NCBI RefSeq assembly: GCF_001544275.1
Contig: NZ_BCQE01000007.1
Location: 93,980 to 157,979, forward strand
Reading direction: 5' to 3'
DNA from: Enterococcus gallinarum NBRC 100675
Lineage (GTDB): Bacteria; Bacillota; Bacilli; Lactobacillales; Enterococcaceae
DNA: 64,000 nucleotides
Below, piece by piece: positions 16,510 to 24,801 of this stretch; position 1 is the first letter of the stretch, and each line of letters opens with the position of its first letter. Under the pieces are notes generated by a model. The model saw only the letters and a list, made by a program, of their open reading frames with translations. It was not told the DNA's origin and made no database searches. Both the position numbers and the translations under genes were made by a program.

Positions 16510-17136
16510 TTAATCAATGAATAAAGATAACAATTGACTCAAGTCTTCGATACACTGATCCGCCTGACTCTGATCAACATCAAAGGGCTGCTTCAACGCA
16601 ATCGTATAAATACCAGCTGCTTTGGCAGATTGGATGCCGATTGTTGAATCCTCTACTGCTACAGTCTTCTCGCAGCCTATATGGCTTTGTGCCAATTGAT
16701 AGATCTCCGGGTGGGGCTTGCTTTGAGTCAGCTCTTCCCCACTGATCACATAACAGAAATAAGACTGTAACTGGCAGGCGGTCAACATCTCGTCAATCAT
16801 CTGCCGCGGAGAAGAAGAAGCAAGAGCCATGCGGGTGCCAGCAGCTGATAATTTTTTAAGAACCGGTTTTACTTCTTTTCTTAACGCTTGTTTGAAATCA
16901 ATGGGATGCTGCTTTTGATAAGCGCGATAGGTTGTTTTCAGTTCTGCTCTCAAAGAAGGATTCTCTGGAACCAGCGTCTGCCAAATCTCTGCTTCTGTCT
17001 TTCCCACATAATCATTGATTGACCGGGATCCTGGTGACAACTGTACTTCCGCAAAGAAATTCATCCTGCGATTGAAATAATAGACTTCACTATCGATCAG
17101 TACCCCATCCATATCAAAAATAATTCCTTTTTGCAT
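16510..17136 (-). CDS. HAD-superfamily hydrolase, beta-phosphoglucomutase-like
   Basis: A 208-residue HAD protein with motif I DMDGVLIDSE (residues 8-17), motif II ALASSSP, motif III lysine near SKPHPEIY, and motif IV VEDSTIGIQSA. This is the subfamily of beta-phosphoglucomutases and sugar-phosphate phosphatases. It begins 11 bp after the activator gene with GGAG seven bases upstream; a TTG at 17157 overlapping the activator stop is less likely. Its position suggests it handles a sugar phosphate produced by the PTS pathway; the substrate is unknown. Confidence 0.85.
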   Translation of the reverse strand: MQKGIIFDMDGVLIDSEVYYFNRRMNFFAEVQLSPGSRSINDYVGKTEAEIWQTLVPENPSLRAELKTTYRAYQKQHPIDFKQALRKEVKPVLKKLSAAGTRMALASSSPRQMIDEMLTACQLQSYFCYVISGEELTQSKPHPEIYQLAQSHIGCEKTVAVEDSTIGIQSAKAAGIYTIALKQPFDVDQSQADQCIEDLSQLLSLFID

Positions 17137-17146
17137 ACCTCTGCTC

Positions 17147-19873
17147 CTATCCTTCAATAATATCGTTCAGCAAGCGCACTTCCAAATCAGGGACTTGGAT
17201 CGTATATTCTTTCTCGATATTACTGAATGCCAAATGAATCAACTCCATTTGTTTTTTATGTTCTTTTTTATAAGCCGCCAGATCTTCTTGTTCATCGACA
17301 GACTCTTTGCGTAAAATACGTTCGATCATACAACAGCAGTGTAAATACAAGAGAAACAGTTGATTATTTGAAAATTTCTGTGTTCTTAGTTTCTCGATTT
17401 CACTGATGGCCGATTGGACCGACGTCAATACTTTATCCGCATCTAAGATCGTCAAGTTCTCAACGATTTTACTGAGGGAAAAATTAAAGATCAGATCTTC
17501 TTTTAGCGTCTCCTCTTCAATCTCAAAATTGCCATAAAGGCAATTGATAAAGGTCCCGATCGCCTCCCCATTGATCAAACAGTCTAACCCAATATAAGGA
17601 ACATGGGGGATCTGCGGATTCTCTGTGCCAACGATCATTAATACATCATAGAGTTGAAAGGGAATCTCATAGTTTTTATTCTCAAATAATTTTTTATAAT
17701 CGTAGGGAATGATCTCTAGCTCCTCAGCTTTTTCTCCCAAGCAGCGAATCAAGATTTCTTGAATCTGTCTTGCACTGCCGATTCCTGTGTAACAACAAGT
17801 GATGATGGCTTTTTTCTTCTTGACGACAGGAAGGACTAATTGCTTCTGAATCGCAAACTGTGATTGGATTTTCTCATTGATCTCTGTCAAACTGTTCCCT
17901 GACAATACAGCCTGTCCCACCTCCAATAATAAGGGAGTGTTCACATGGTCAATAATCAGTAATGGTCCTTTCAGTTGCTTTTTCAACGACTCGCCCAATT
18001 GGTTGAGAGAACCCATATCGACTAATAAAATCAAGCCATGATCGGTGCGGTTCTCGCTGATATAACGAAGGATCTGTGCTTCTATTTTACGCAGTGAAAT
18101 ATCGATCGGCATATCATAGGCTTGAAAGACATTTTTCCCCAATATCCGATTAGCTACATTTGCCAAACTGCTAGCAGTCGAATACCCGTGAGCCAAGACC
18201 ACACTTTTGACACCGGTTTGAACCGTTGTACTATTCAAGCTATAAAAGAAGATCGTCATAAAATAGATATCCTCTTCTTCGACTTTCAAGTCTAGATTTT
18301 GAGATAAATGGTACAAGATCTTTTTCGCGTAAAGGTACGGCGTCTCGGCAATATTTTTTAAAAATTCATGGAATGTCTCCTTCAATGCCAGATTGTCTTT
18401 TCGATCATCAAAATAGGCATAATTGCCTTTGATATAGAGATAATTTGCCAATGTGATTACACGATTGCCGTCTTGTTCAAAGCCATAGCTGTCATGGAGA
18501 AAATCGATAGTTTGACGGATATGATACACCAATACCGAATAAATCGAGTGTTCCTCATCATAGGACTCTTGAAAAATAAACGCATCCATGATGCGGGTCA
18601 CTTTCTTCGATAGCCGATTCATGTACTCTTTGAAGTTTTTGTTGTCATTGATTACTTCAGTAAATTCTAGAAACATCTCATCAAAAAATTGGATCAGCAG
18701 ATCGTTGCCGTTCGTACTTAAAAGATTTTTGTTCTTATCCGTAGGTGAATAGTACCGATCGCCGGAATTTTTTCGAGGTTTTGTAAAATTTTCTTTGAAT
18801 TTGCTGCTGTATTCGATCGGCATATCCAATAATTTGATCTGGATCGCGGGCTTCTGTTTCTGATGGACATAGGCATTGCCGCAAGCATACTTAATGATAT
18901 TCTTGATATTGCCCACGTTGCCATCAAAATCACTGTTCATCAAAAAATCGATCAATTGATCAGAAACGGTCAGATTCCGATTTAAGATTTTGCTCTCATT
19001 CAGGAAAAATTCATCAATCAGCGCTAGCCTTTCTGATAAAGGGCGTTGCTGAAAGGTAGGCAATGTAACGATTACTGGCAGCCTTCGCAGAAAGGTGGGC
19101 AAAAAAGTGGTGTAAATGTTCTCTGTCGTCGCAAAAATCAGCCGGACATTGGCTTTTCGACGGACACTGTTATCTCCCATCGGAGAATACTCTCCCGTGT
19201 CCATAAAGGTGAACAGTTTCTCCTGTCCTTCTTCTGATAACCGGTGGACTTCATCTAAAAAGAGAATCCCGCCATCCGCTTTTTCAAGTAGGCCACTATG
19301 GTGCTCATTGGCACCCGTGAAAGCCCCTTTGGTATAGCCAAAGAGCGCAGCAGACAGCAATTCCGGATTATTAAAATATTGGGCACAATTATAGGCAATG
19401 TAAGGACTTTTCGGCTGCAAGACGTGTTCTTCCAACGCATAGGCATAGATTTTACTCGCCAAAAAGGTCTTTCCTGAACCGCTGGCACCTACTAACAGCA
19501 ATGGCAATCCCTGATTTGGATAAAGCACCGCTGTTTTTATTTGATCAATGCTCTCTTTTAAACTTCCCGTTGCACCAATCACTTTTTGAAAAACGGACTC
19601 AGGAGCGTTCTTTTTTAGAAAATCAAGGGAGTCATACTCACTCTTATTGAGGGCATAGCCTTGATCTTCTAAGCCTTTTCTATGTAAAAATAAGACGGGA
19701 TACGTTTTGACTTTGATCAATTCACCTTGCCGTACACCTTCATTCAGGTAGCTGCTGACTGTACTACGATTCAGATTCATTGCATTGGCAATCTTATTTG
19801 CCGAGAAACAAGCCGCATCGATCTCTTCAATTTTTGAAGTCAACTTAAATAAATAATTGTTTAACGTCTTCAT
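17147..19873 (-). CDS. LevR-type sigma-54-dependent PTS activator
   Basis: A 908-residue protein: N-terminal HTH (about 15-60, NRSTVSSYLNEG), AAA+ sigma-54 activator domain (about 90-340) with Walker A GASGSGKT (about 130), GAFTGA loop (about 183) and Walker B ILFLDEVHRL (about 204). Then come PRD1, an EIIA-Man-like domain (VVLAHGYSTASSLANV, about 556), an EIIB-like domain (CCYTGIGSARQI) and a C-terminal PRD2. PTS phosphorylation of the PRD histidines sets activity. The promoter at 23788-23803 is a textbook sigma-54 site, so the PTS operon at 20243-23751 is the likely target. The start at 19873 follows AGGGAG; a GTG three codons earlier is possible. Confidence 0.92.
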   Translation of the reverse strand: MKTLNNYLFKLTSKIEEIDAACFSANKIANAMNLNRSTVSSYLNEGVRQGELIKVKTYPVLFLHRKGLEDQGYALNKSEYDSLDFLKKNAPESVFQKVIGATGSLKESIDQIKTAVLYPNQGLPLLLVGASGSGKTFLASKIYAYALEEHVLQPKSPYIAYNCAQYFNNPELLSAALFGYTKGAFTGANEHHSGLLEKADGGILFLDEVHRLSEEGQEKLFTFMDTGEYSPMGDNSVRRKANVRLIFATTENIYTTFLPTFLRRLPVIVTLPTFQQRPLSERLALIDEFFLNESKILNRNLTVSDQLIDFLMNSDFDGNVGNIKNIIKYACGNAYVHQKQKPAIQIKLLDMPIEYSSKFKENFTKPRKNSGDRYYSPTDKNKNLLSTNGNDLLIQFFDEMFLEFTEVINDNKNFKEYMNRLSKKVTRIMDAFIFQESYDEEHSIYSVLVYHIRQTIDFLHDSYGFEQDGNRVITLANYLYIKGNYAYFDDRKDNLALKETFHEFLKNIAETPYLYAKKILYHLSQNLDLKVEEEDIYFMTIFFYSLNSTTVQTGVKSVVLAHGYSTASSLANVANRILGKNVFQAYDMPIDISLRKIEAQILRYISENRTDHGLILLVDMGSLNQLGESLKKQLKGPLLIIDHVNTPLLLEVGQAVLSGNSLTEINEKIQSQFAIQKQLVLPVVKKKKAIITCCYTGIGSARQIQEILIRCLGEKAEELEIIPYDYKKLFENKNYEIPFQLYDVLMIVGTENPQIPHVPYIGLDCLINGEAIGTFINCLYGNFEIEEETLKEDLIFNFSLSKIVENLTILDADKVLTSVQSAISEIEKLRTQKFSNNQLFLLYLHCCCMIERILRKESVDEQEDLAAYKKEHKKQMELIHLAFSNIEKEYTIQVPDLEVRLLNDIIEG

Positions 19874-20242
19874 ATTTGCCACTCCCTCATTGAATTTACG
19901 CTCTTTCCAAGATCCATTTATTTTACCTTATCTTGAGGCTTTGATCTGAGAAAAACCAAGCGATTTCTCCTAAAATAGCAGATCATTATCACACGAATCC
20001 CGCTGCTAATTCTGACTGCAAAATTGTTTTCCGACAAATATCGATGCAAAGAACCTGCCTCATCAGCGACACAACAAGGAGATTTGTACCGACTCTCCGA
20101 ATCAAAGAAAAATCGCAGGAAGGATGGTACTATTCCAACAAATCCTCTCGCGACACTGTCACGAGAGGCCTCCATCTTTGCGATTGTTGGGATCATTTCG
20201 TCGGTTATTGACTTCAATCACCGTTTTTTAGTAAGTTCTTTA
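19874..20242 (-). other. Intergenic region with mutually exclusive RNA foldings
   Basis: About 370 bp between the SIS gene stop and the activator start. A central stem CCTCTCG/CGAGAGG (20144-20150 with 20162-20168) can be closed either by CCAACAA/TTGTTGG (20135-20141 with 20184-20190) or by GATGG/CCATC plus AATCGCA/TGCGATT (20123-20127 with 20172-20176; 20111-20117 with 20179-20185). The two outer stems share bases 20184-20185 and are topologically exclusive. Long open frames exist on both strands but have no ribosome binding site and resemble nothing I know. A regulatory leader for the activator gene is possible. Confidence 0.45.
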
Positions 20243-21208
20243 TTAGTAAGTTAGTTTCCACATGTAACGTCTTTTCGTCAAAGGATGTTCTCTTGCTTCA
20301 GAAAGTTCTTCTGCATAGACTCTAAACACAGCGGTGATCACGAATGGGTTGAAGTAATCAAGCACTTCTTTGCTGATATGAGCCGACAAGCCATAGTCTA
20401 AAGCATCGACTACTTCTGTTTTCGTATCAAAGCGTTCCAAGAAGGTTAATGCCCGTGCATCGATCTCTCTGGTTTTTCCATCATTCATCAATAAGATAAA
20501 CGGTACATCTTTGTCCACGATCTCGAAAGGTCCATGGAAAAATTCGCCAGAATGGAATGTACCTGAATGGATCCATTGCATTTCCATCAGCAAACAAATC
20601 GACGTGGAATAGGCTACTTCATGGGTCGCACCGCTACTCATCACATAAATGACTGGTTCATCTTTGAAGCGTTGGGCGAAAGCTTTTGCTTGCTTACGGG
20701 CAGATTCGGCACTCTTTTGTGATAAATCATAGATAGTAGCAAAACCTGCCATCATAGCATCATAGTGTTCATAGCCTTCGATTTGATTAAGCAATTCAAC
20801 CGCTAATTCCAAACAGAAGCCGGTCTTCTCCAGTTTTGCGGCATAATTTTCTGCAAAGCGATGGTAGATAACATAATCTGCATCTTTTGTTAACGGTGAA
20901 TCTACGCTTCGTGTTAAACTAATGACAGTGGCACCTTTTTCTTTCGCAACTGTATTTGCTTCAACGGTTTCAGGAGTCGTACCTCCTAAAGAAGCTGAAA
21001 TAACGACAGTCGTTTCATCAAGGGAAGCAGGTGTCGCATGATTGAATTCGTTGGCTGTATAATGACTGATCCGTAATTGCTTCGCATTTTGGTCGAGAAA
21101 ATACTTAGCGGGATATAGGTCTGCTTTAGAGGCGCCGCAGCCAACGAAGACAATCGATTTTACCTCTTTCTCTTTGACAATTTCTTGGACAATTTGTTTT
21201 GGATTCAT
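20243..21208 (-). CDS. SIS-domain sugar-phosphate deglycase/isomerase (FrlB/GfrF-like)
   Basis: A 321-residue protein with two SIS domains: GCGASKADLYPAK and SASLGGTTPETVEA in the first, VMSSGATHEVAYS and the FHSGEFFHGPFEIV motif in the second. That last motif and the RRYMWKLTY end are typical of the FrlB group, which deglycates fructosamine- or glucosamine-type 6-phosphates. As the last gene of a mannose-class PTS operon with a LevR-type activator it resembles the gfr (glucoselysine/fructoselysine) arrangement. That operon normally has two deglycases and only one is present here, so the substrate could be another amino-sugar adduct. Confidence 0.85.
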   Translation of the reverse strand: MNPKQIVQEIVKEKEVKSIVFVGCGASKADLYPAKYFLDQNAKQLRISHYTANEFNHATPASLDETTVVISASLGGTTPETVEANTVAKEKGATVISLTRSVDSPLTKDADYVIYHRFAENYAAKLEKTGFCLELAVELLNQIEGYEHYDAMMAGFATIYDLSQKSAESARKQAKAFAQRFKDEPVIYVMSSGATHEVAYSTSICLLMEMQWIHSGTFHSGEFFHGPFEIVDKDVPFILLMNDGKTREIDARALTFLERFDTKTEVVDALDYGLSAHISKEVLDYFNPFVITAVFRVYAEELSEAREHPLTKRRYMWKLTY

Positions 21209-21262
21209 TGAATGAATTCCTCCTTTAAATTTTTAACCATAAACCATAAATGGTTGGTTCAC

Positions 21263-22075
21263 TTATGCAAGTATTCCTAAAAGACTCATCACGATCCCAC
21301 CGATCAAACAGATCGCTAACATCCACCCTGTTTTCACTTTTTTCTGCAACAGCCAATACATCAAGAACGTGATGCCTAATGGCAGAATCTGAGGCATGAC
21401 ATTATCTAAGACATCCTGTAGCACGAATGCTTCACTCATTTGAATCGGTGTCGTAATCCCGATCATACTGGCGATCATGGAGCCAATTACCATCAATCCT
21501 ACAATGGAACAAATGTACATCACCTTGTCCATCAAGCCTTCTTGATAAAGTTTGGCTAAATACTTGTTTCCCATGGTGTAGCCGATCTTGCCCCCATAAT
21601 AAGTCACAAAAAAGGATGGCAAGAAGGAAACGATCATGGCTAAGATTGGGCCCAAGATACTGCCTTGCTGGGCTAGGTTGATTCCTAGACCAAATGCCAA
21701 TACGCGAATGGTTCCTTGAAAGAAGGAATCACCCACCCCTGATAAAGGTCCCATCAAAGAAGTCTTCACCGCACTAATAGATTCCGGATTGAAACTAACT
21801 GGATCTTCGTAATATTGTTCTTCCATCGATGAAGCTAATCCTAGAACAAAGGCACTTGTTTGCGGCGTACAGTTGTAGTACATCATGTGTCGTTCGTAAG
21901 CCTCTTTTTTTCTTTGCTCATCTTCAGGATTCTTATAGATGGCATCCAAAATCGGTGCGATACCATACATAAAGCCCATATTCATCTGTCTTTCATAGTT
22001 CCAAGACGCTTGAATCGCCCACGAACGCCAGAAAAACTGACGATATTTCCATGCATTTGGATCTTTCTTTTTCAT
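21263..22075 (-). CDS. PTS mannose-class IID component
   Basis: A 270-residue IID subunit: soluble N-terminal half (WAIQASWNYERQMNMGFMYG, typical of ManZ) and C-terminal hydrophobic segments with the GPLSGVGDSFFQGT motif. With IIC it forms the membrane channel of the mannose-class permease. It is 12 bp after IIC and 54 bp before the SIS gene. Confidence 0.95.
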   Translation of the reverse strand: MKKKDPNAWKYRQFFWRSWAIQASWNYERQMNMGFMYGIAPILDAIYKNPEDEQRKKEAYERHMMYYNCTPQTSAFVLGLASSMEEQYYEDPVSFNPESISAVKTSLMGPLSGVGDSFFQGTIRVLAFGLGINLAQQGSILGPILAMIVSFLPSFFVTYYGGKIGYTMGNKYLAKLYQEGLMDKVMYICSIVGLMVIGSMIASMIGITTPIQMSEAFVLQDVLDNVMPQILPLGITFLMYWLLQKKVKTGWMLAICLIGGIVMSLLGILA

Positions 22076-22087
22076 GAATGAACCTCC

Positions 22088-22855
22088 TTATAAGTCATCT
22101 AATGGATCTGGGTCTTGCGGCTTGCCTACTCGATTTCCTACTTGAACCATGACAAAAGCCACAATACAAGCAAAGGCCGCAACTCCAGTCACACTTAAAC
22201 CAGAATAAGCCGTGATCAAGAACCCTAGAAATAGAAATGCGACCATTTTTTTCGTCAGCATCGTTTGCAGCAACAACGCAAACCCATAAGCTGGCAAGAT
22301 CTTACTAGCCACCGTCAAGCCATCTGTCAGCCATTGCGGAATAGCCTCAACGACTTGTGTGACTAAGTTCGTGCCAAAATAAATGGCCATGAATATCGGA
22401 ATGAAATACATCAGTGCGTATAAGCCAGTCCCATAGAAAATATGAATTCTTCGGGCTTGATTAAACTTCCCTTGCTCAATAAATTTGTCTGCCGCGTGTG
22501 TCAAATTCGATAAAATCGTTCGCATGAGAATCCCGAGCATTTGTCCTAAAACAGAGATTGGAATCGCAATCGTCAATGCAGCCTCTGCATTGGCATTTGA
22601 TAAAATAGCAAAAGATGTCGCAATGATCGACGCCATATTCATGTCCGGTGGTGCTGCCGCTCCAATATTGACAAGTCCCAAAGACATCAATTCCAATGAG
22701 GCACCGACGATCAACCCTTTTTCCAAATCTCCTAACGCTAGACCAACTAATGTACTAACGATCAAAGGTCGCTCAAAGTTCAACCTTCCCAACAGCCGTG
22801 AATCCAAAATACAAAAAACACCAATTAAACCTAATACAATCGACCGAATGAGCAT
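22088..22855 (-). CDS. PTS mannose-class IIC component
   Basis: A 255-residue polytopic IIC subunit with the ManY-like signature RPLIVSTLVGLALGD and GASLELMSLGLVNIGAAAPPD that lines the sugar site. About eight hydrophobic segments. It lies between IIB (12 bp upstream) and IID. Confidence 0.95.
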   Translation of the reverse strand: MLIRSIVLGLIGVFCILDSRLLGRLNFERPLIVSTLVGLALGDLEKGLIVGASLELMSLGLVNIGAAAPPDMNMASIIATSFAILSNANAEAALTIAIPISVLGQMLGILMRTILSNLTHAADKFIEQGKFNQARRIHIFYGTGLYALMYFIPIFMAIYFGTNLVTQVVEAIPQWLTDGLTVASKILPAYGFALLLQTMLTKKMVAFLFLGFLITAYSGLSVTGVAAFACIVAFVMVQVGNRVGKPQDPDPLDDL

Positions 22856-22867
22856 TTTTTTCCTCCT

Positions 22868-23338
22868 TTATAGCATTGTATTTAAATCCTCTTTCTTAGA
22901 GGTTGGTACCTGCTGCATGTACTGCACGATCCCCAGATCTTTCATTTTGCGCGCATCTTCTGCTTCCGTATCTGTCAAAAAAATGGCATTGCTGTATTGC
23001 TTTGAGCCGGCTTTTTTGATGATTCCGCCATAATTGATCTCTTTGACTTTAGGATATGCTTCGATAAATCGCCGCGTCTCATGGGTATTCCCAAAAATGA
23101 TCATGATGTTTTCGGCAAGTTGTTCGATCTTAGGCATTTTAGCGATCAGTTGATCCGTTGCTAAAATCGTTAGCTTGATGCCCGCCGGTTTGGAAAGATT
23201 CAACGACATCTTCTTGAATTCATCATTGGCAGCTTCATCGTTTGCGACAATAATGCGGTTGATATTAAAAAATTTACTCCAAGAAAAAACAACCTGACCA
23301 TGTAACAAGCGATGGTCAATCCGTACTAATTTGATCAT
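22868..23338 (-). CDS. PTS mannose-class IIB component
   Basis: A 156-residue IIB subunit with the phosphorylation-site motif RIDHRLLHGQV; H13 accepts phosphate from IIA. It is a soluble Rossmann-like protein. Its start overlaps the IIA stop by 4 bp (ATGA), showing translational coupling. Confidence 0.95.
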   Translation of the reverse strand: MIKLVRIDHRLLHGQVVFSWSKFFNINRIIVANDEAANDEFKKMSLNLSKPAGIKLTILATDQLIAKMPKIEQLAENIMIIFGNTHETRRFIEAYPKVKEINYGGIIKKAGSKQYSNAIFLTDTEAEDARKMKDLGIVQYMQQVPTSKKEDLNTML

Positions 23339-23751
23339 AATTCATCCTCCTCTGCTGTTGCTTCGACTAGTAATTTCTTGCAATTTACAATAGATTGTTG
23401 ACTTTCCTGAATAATAGCTGCTAATTCTTCTTGCGAGACTCGGTTGACTTGTGTAGCAAGTGTGATCACCAATGGAAGATTCATTCCAGTGATCAGTTCC
23501 AAATCGGGGTGCTCTTGAACGACCCCCAGCAGGTCGTTGTTGACACTCCCTCCAAGAATATCTGTAAGAATATATGTGTCTGCCAAGTCTACTTTGGCTA
23601 ATATATTCTGAATTTGCTCTGTCATCGGTTGATCTTCGTCTCGAAAAGCAGATAATGCATAAATGTTCGAATGATCTCCTATAATCATTGCAGCAGTCTG
23701 TTTTAATCCTTGAGATAACTCTCCATGGCTTGCTAGAATGATTGTTGCCAT
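23335..23751 (-). CDS. PTS mannose-class IIA component
   Basis: A 138-residue IIA-Man domain. H9 in ILASHGE is the phosphorylation site; the TDILGGSVNND motif follows. It is the first gene of the five-gene operon, starting about 25 bp after the expected transcription start of the -24/-12 promoter. It is a stand-alone subunit, not fused to IIB. Confidence 0.95.
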   Translation of the reverse strand: MATIILASHGELSQGLKQTAAMIIGDHSNIYALSAFRDEDQPMTEQIQNILAKVDLADTYILTDILGGSVNNDLLGVVQEHPDLELITGMNLPLVITLATQVNRVSQEELAAIIQESQQSIVNCKKLLVEATAEEDEL

Positions 23752-23787
23752 ATCATTAACCCTCCTGTCTGTTTACACCTTTCTATA

Positions 23788-23803
23788 AGCAAAAGGCGTG
23801 CCA
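23788..23803 (-). promoter_or_regulatory. Sigma-54 (-24/-12) promoter of the PTS operon
   Basis: The minus strand reads TGGCACGCCTTTTGCT, an exact match to the sigma-54 consensus TGGCAC-N5-TTGCW with GG and GC ten bases apart. It is 36 bp upstream of the IIA start and requires an activator of the LevR type, which is encoded 5 kb downstream. Confidence 0.95.
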
Positions 23804-23844
23804 ACTTTCTAAAGCGCTGTCATGGCAAGGATCATGCCGGCTCT

Positions 23845-23891
23845 CAACACTGGAAAAAAGCGTGCTGAGAGAGTGTTGGGTGGGAGTGTTG
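23845..23891 (-). promoter_or_regulatory. Repeated AGTGTTG elements upstream of the sigma-54 promoter (candidate activator site)
   Basis: Three copies of a heptamer lie 42-90 bp upstream of the -24 element: CAACACT at 23845-23851 (inverted) and AGTGTTG at 23872-23878 and 23885-23891. Position and repetition fit an upstream activating sequence for the LevR-type protein. Binding is not shown by sequence alone. Confidence 0.5.
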
Positions 23892-23892
23892 G

Positions 23893-23926
23893 ACAAAAAA
23901 GCTCTTGGAAACATTTCCAAGAGCTT
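23893..23926 (-). terminator. Terminator of the MazG-like gene
   Basis: AAGCTCTTGGAA / TTCCAAGAGCTT (23899-23926), a 12-bp stem followed on the minus strand by TTTTTTGTCC. It lies just upstream of the PTS control region. Confidence 0.85.
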
Positions 23927-24188
23927 GAAGTATTGTTATTGGTTTAAAGTTTTTTAGAACCATTCACGTCCGATAATTGCCTGTTATACAGTCAAATGAA
24001 AGAGGTCTCTCTATTAAATTGGTAATGTTAGCCTTTGCCAATAGCATGGATCAATCAGGAAGATTCTCCTCATGCAATTCCTTGATTAAGCGAGAGTCAC
24101 AAAAGCCAGAATGTTTGCTGGCATCGGTGTATAGAAAGGTCAGCATCCATTATCTCCCTACTATCTGACTGCCAAGCCAAAATTCGAC

Positions 24189-24524
24189 TCACAACTCCCG
24201 ATATTTCTTCTTAGAATCCTTGCTTTGTTCCACCGGATATTTCACTGCATTTTTCTGCAGTTTCTCTTTGATGATCTCATCGATATCTAGCTTTAGATTA
24301 TCCGCCAGCATATAACTGTAGATCAACACGTCGGCAATTTCTTCTTTAAGATGCTCAAAATCTTTCAGCGCCTCTTCCGAAGACTTCCATTGAAAGATCT
24401 CCAGCAATTCTGCGGCTTCGATGGAAATCGAAAGCGCCAAATCTTTCTCATTATGAAATTGACGCCAATTCCGTTCATCACGAAATTTATTGATTAATTC
24501 CATGGAGGTTTCTTTGTGAATCAT
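24189..24524 (-). CDS. MazG-like nucleotide pyrophosphohydrolase
   Basis: A 111-residue all-helical protein of the MazG/dCTPase type. The metal-binding motifs are present: EAAELLEIFQW (the ExxE pair) and EEIADVLIYSYMLAD (the ExxD pair). Family members hydrolyse non-canonical or surplus NTPs to NMP and pyrophosphate. The start at 24524 is preceded by AAAGGGAG. It is monocistronic and close in size to stand-alone housecleaning enzymes. Confidence 0.85.
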   Translation of the reverse strand: MIHKETSMELINKFRDERNWRQFHNEKDLALSISIEAAELLEIFQWKSSEEALKDFEHLKEEIADVLIYSYMLADNLKLDIDEIIKEKLQKNAVKYPVEQSKDSKKKYREL

Positions 24525-24633
24525 ATTTTCTCCCTTTGCTCTAATGAATAGCTTTCTTGCTCTTTTGAGATAAAGTGTCGGATAGATTAATTGACTAATA
24601 ACATCTTTACCTTCTCGACTTCATTTTATATCT

Positions 24634-24677
24634 AGTATTGCTATAATTTGAAGTTAACTTCAAATTATAGCAATACT
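24634..24677. repeat. Perfect 44-bp palindrome
   Basis: Two 22-bp arms (24634-24655 and 24656-24677) are exact reverse complements with no spacer, centred on GTTAAC. It is A/T-rich and has no adjacent T-run on either strand, so it is not a standard terminator. It lies between the stop of the last restriction-modification operon gene and the MazG-like gene. Confidence 0.9.
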
Positions 24678-24801
24678 TGGAACTTTCTTGAAGCTTAAAA
24701 GGTAGTTGTTATTATAAAATTAGTTTGAAATATCGCCGTAGCTTTCTGATAAATATGAGTAAATCTATTCCTTTTAGATTTCTGTCTAACACTACTTACT
24801 T

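Noticed and set aside
19918-20217. Long open frames on both strands between the SIS and activator genes
   Set aside because: No start signals and no family; the openness is better explained by a structured, non-coding stretch.
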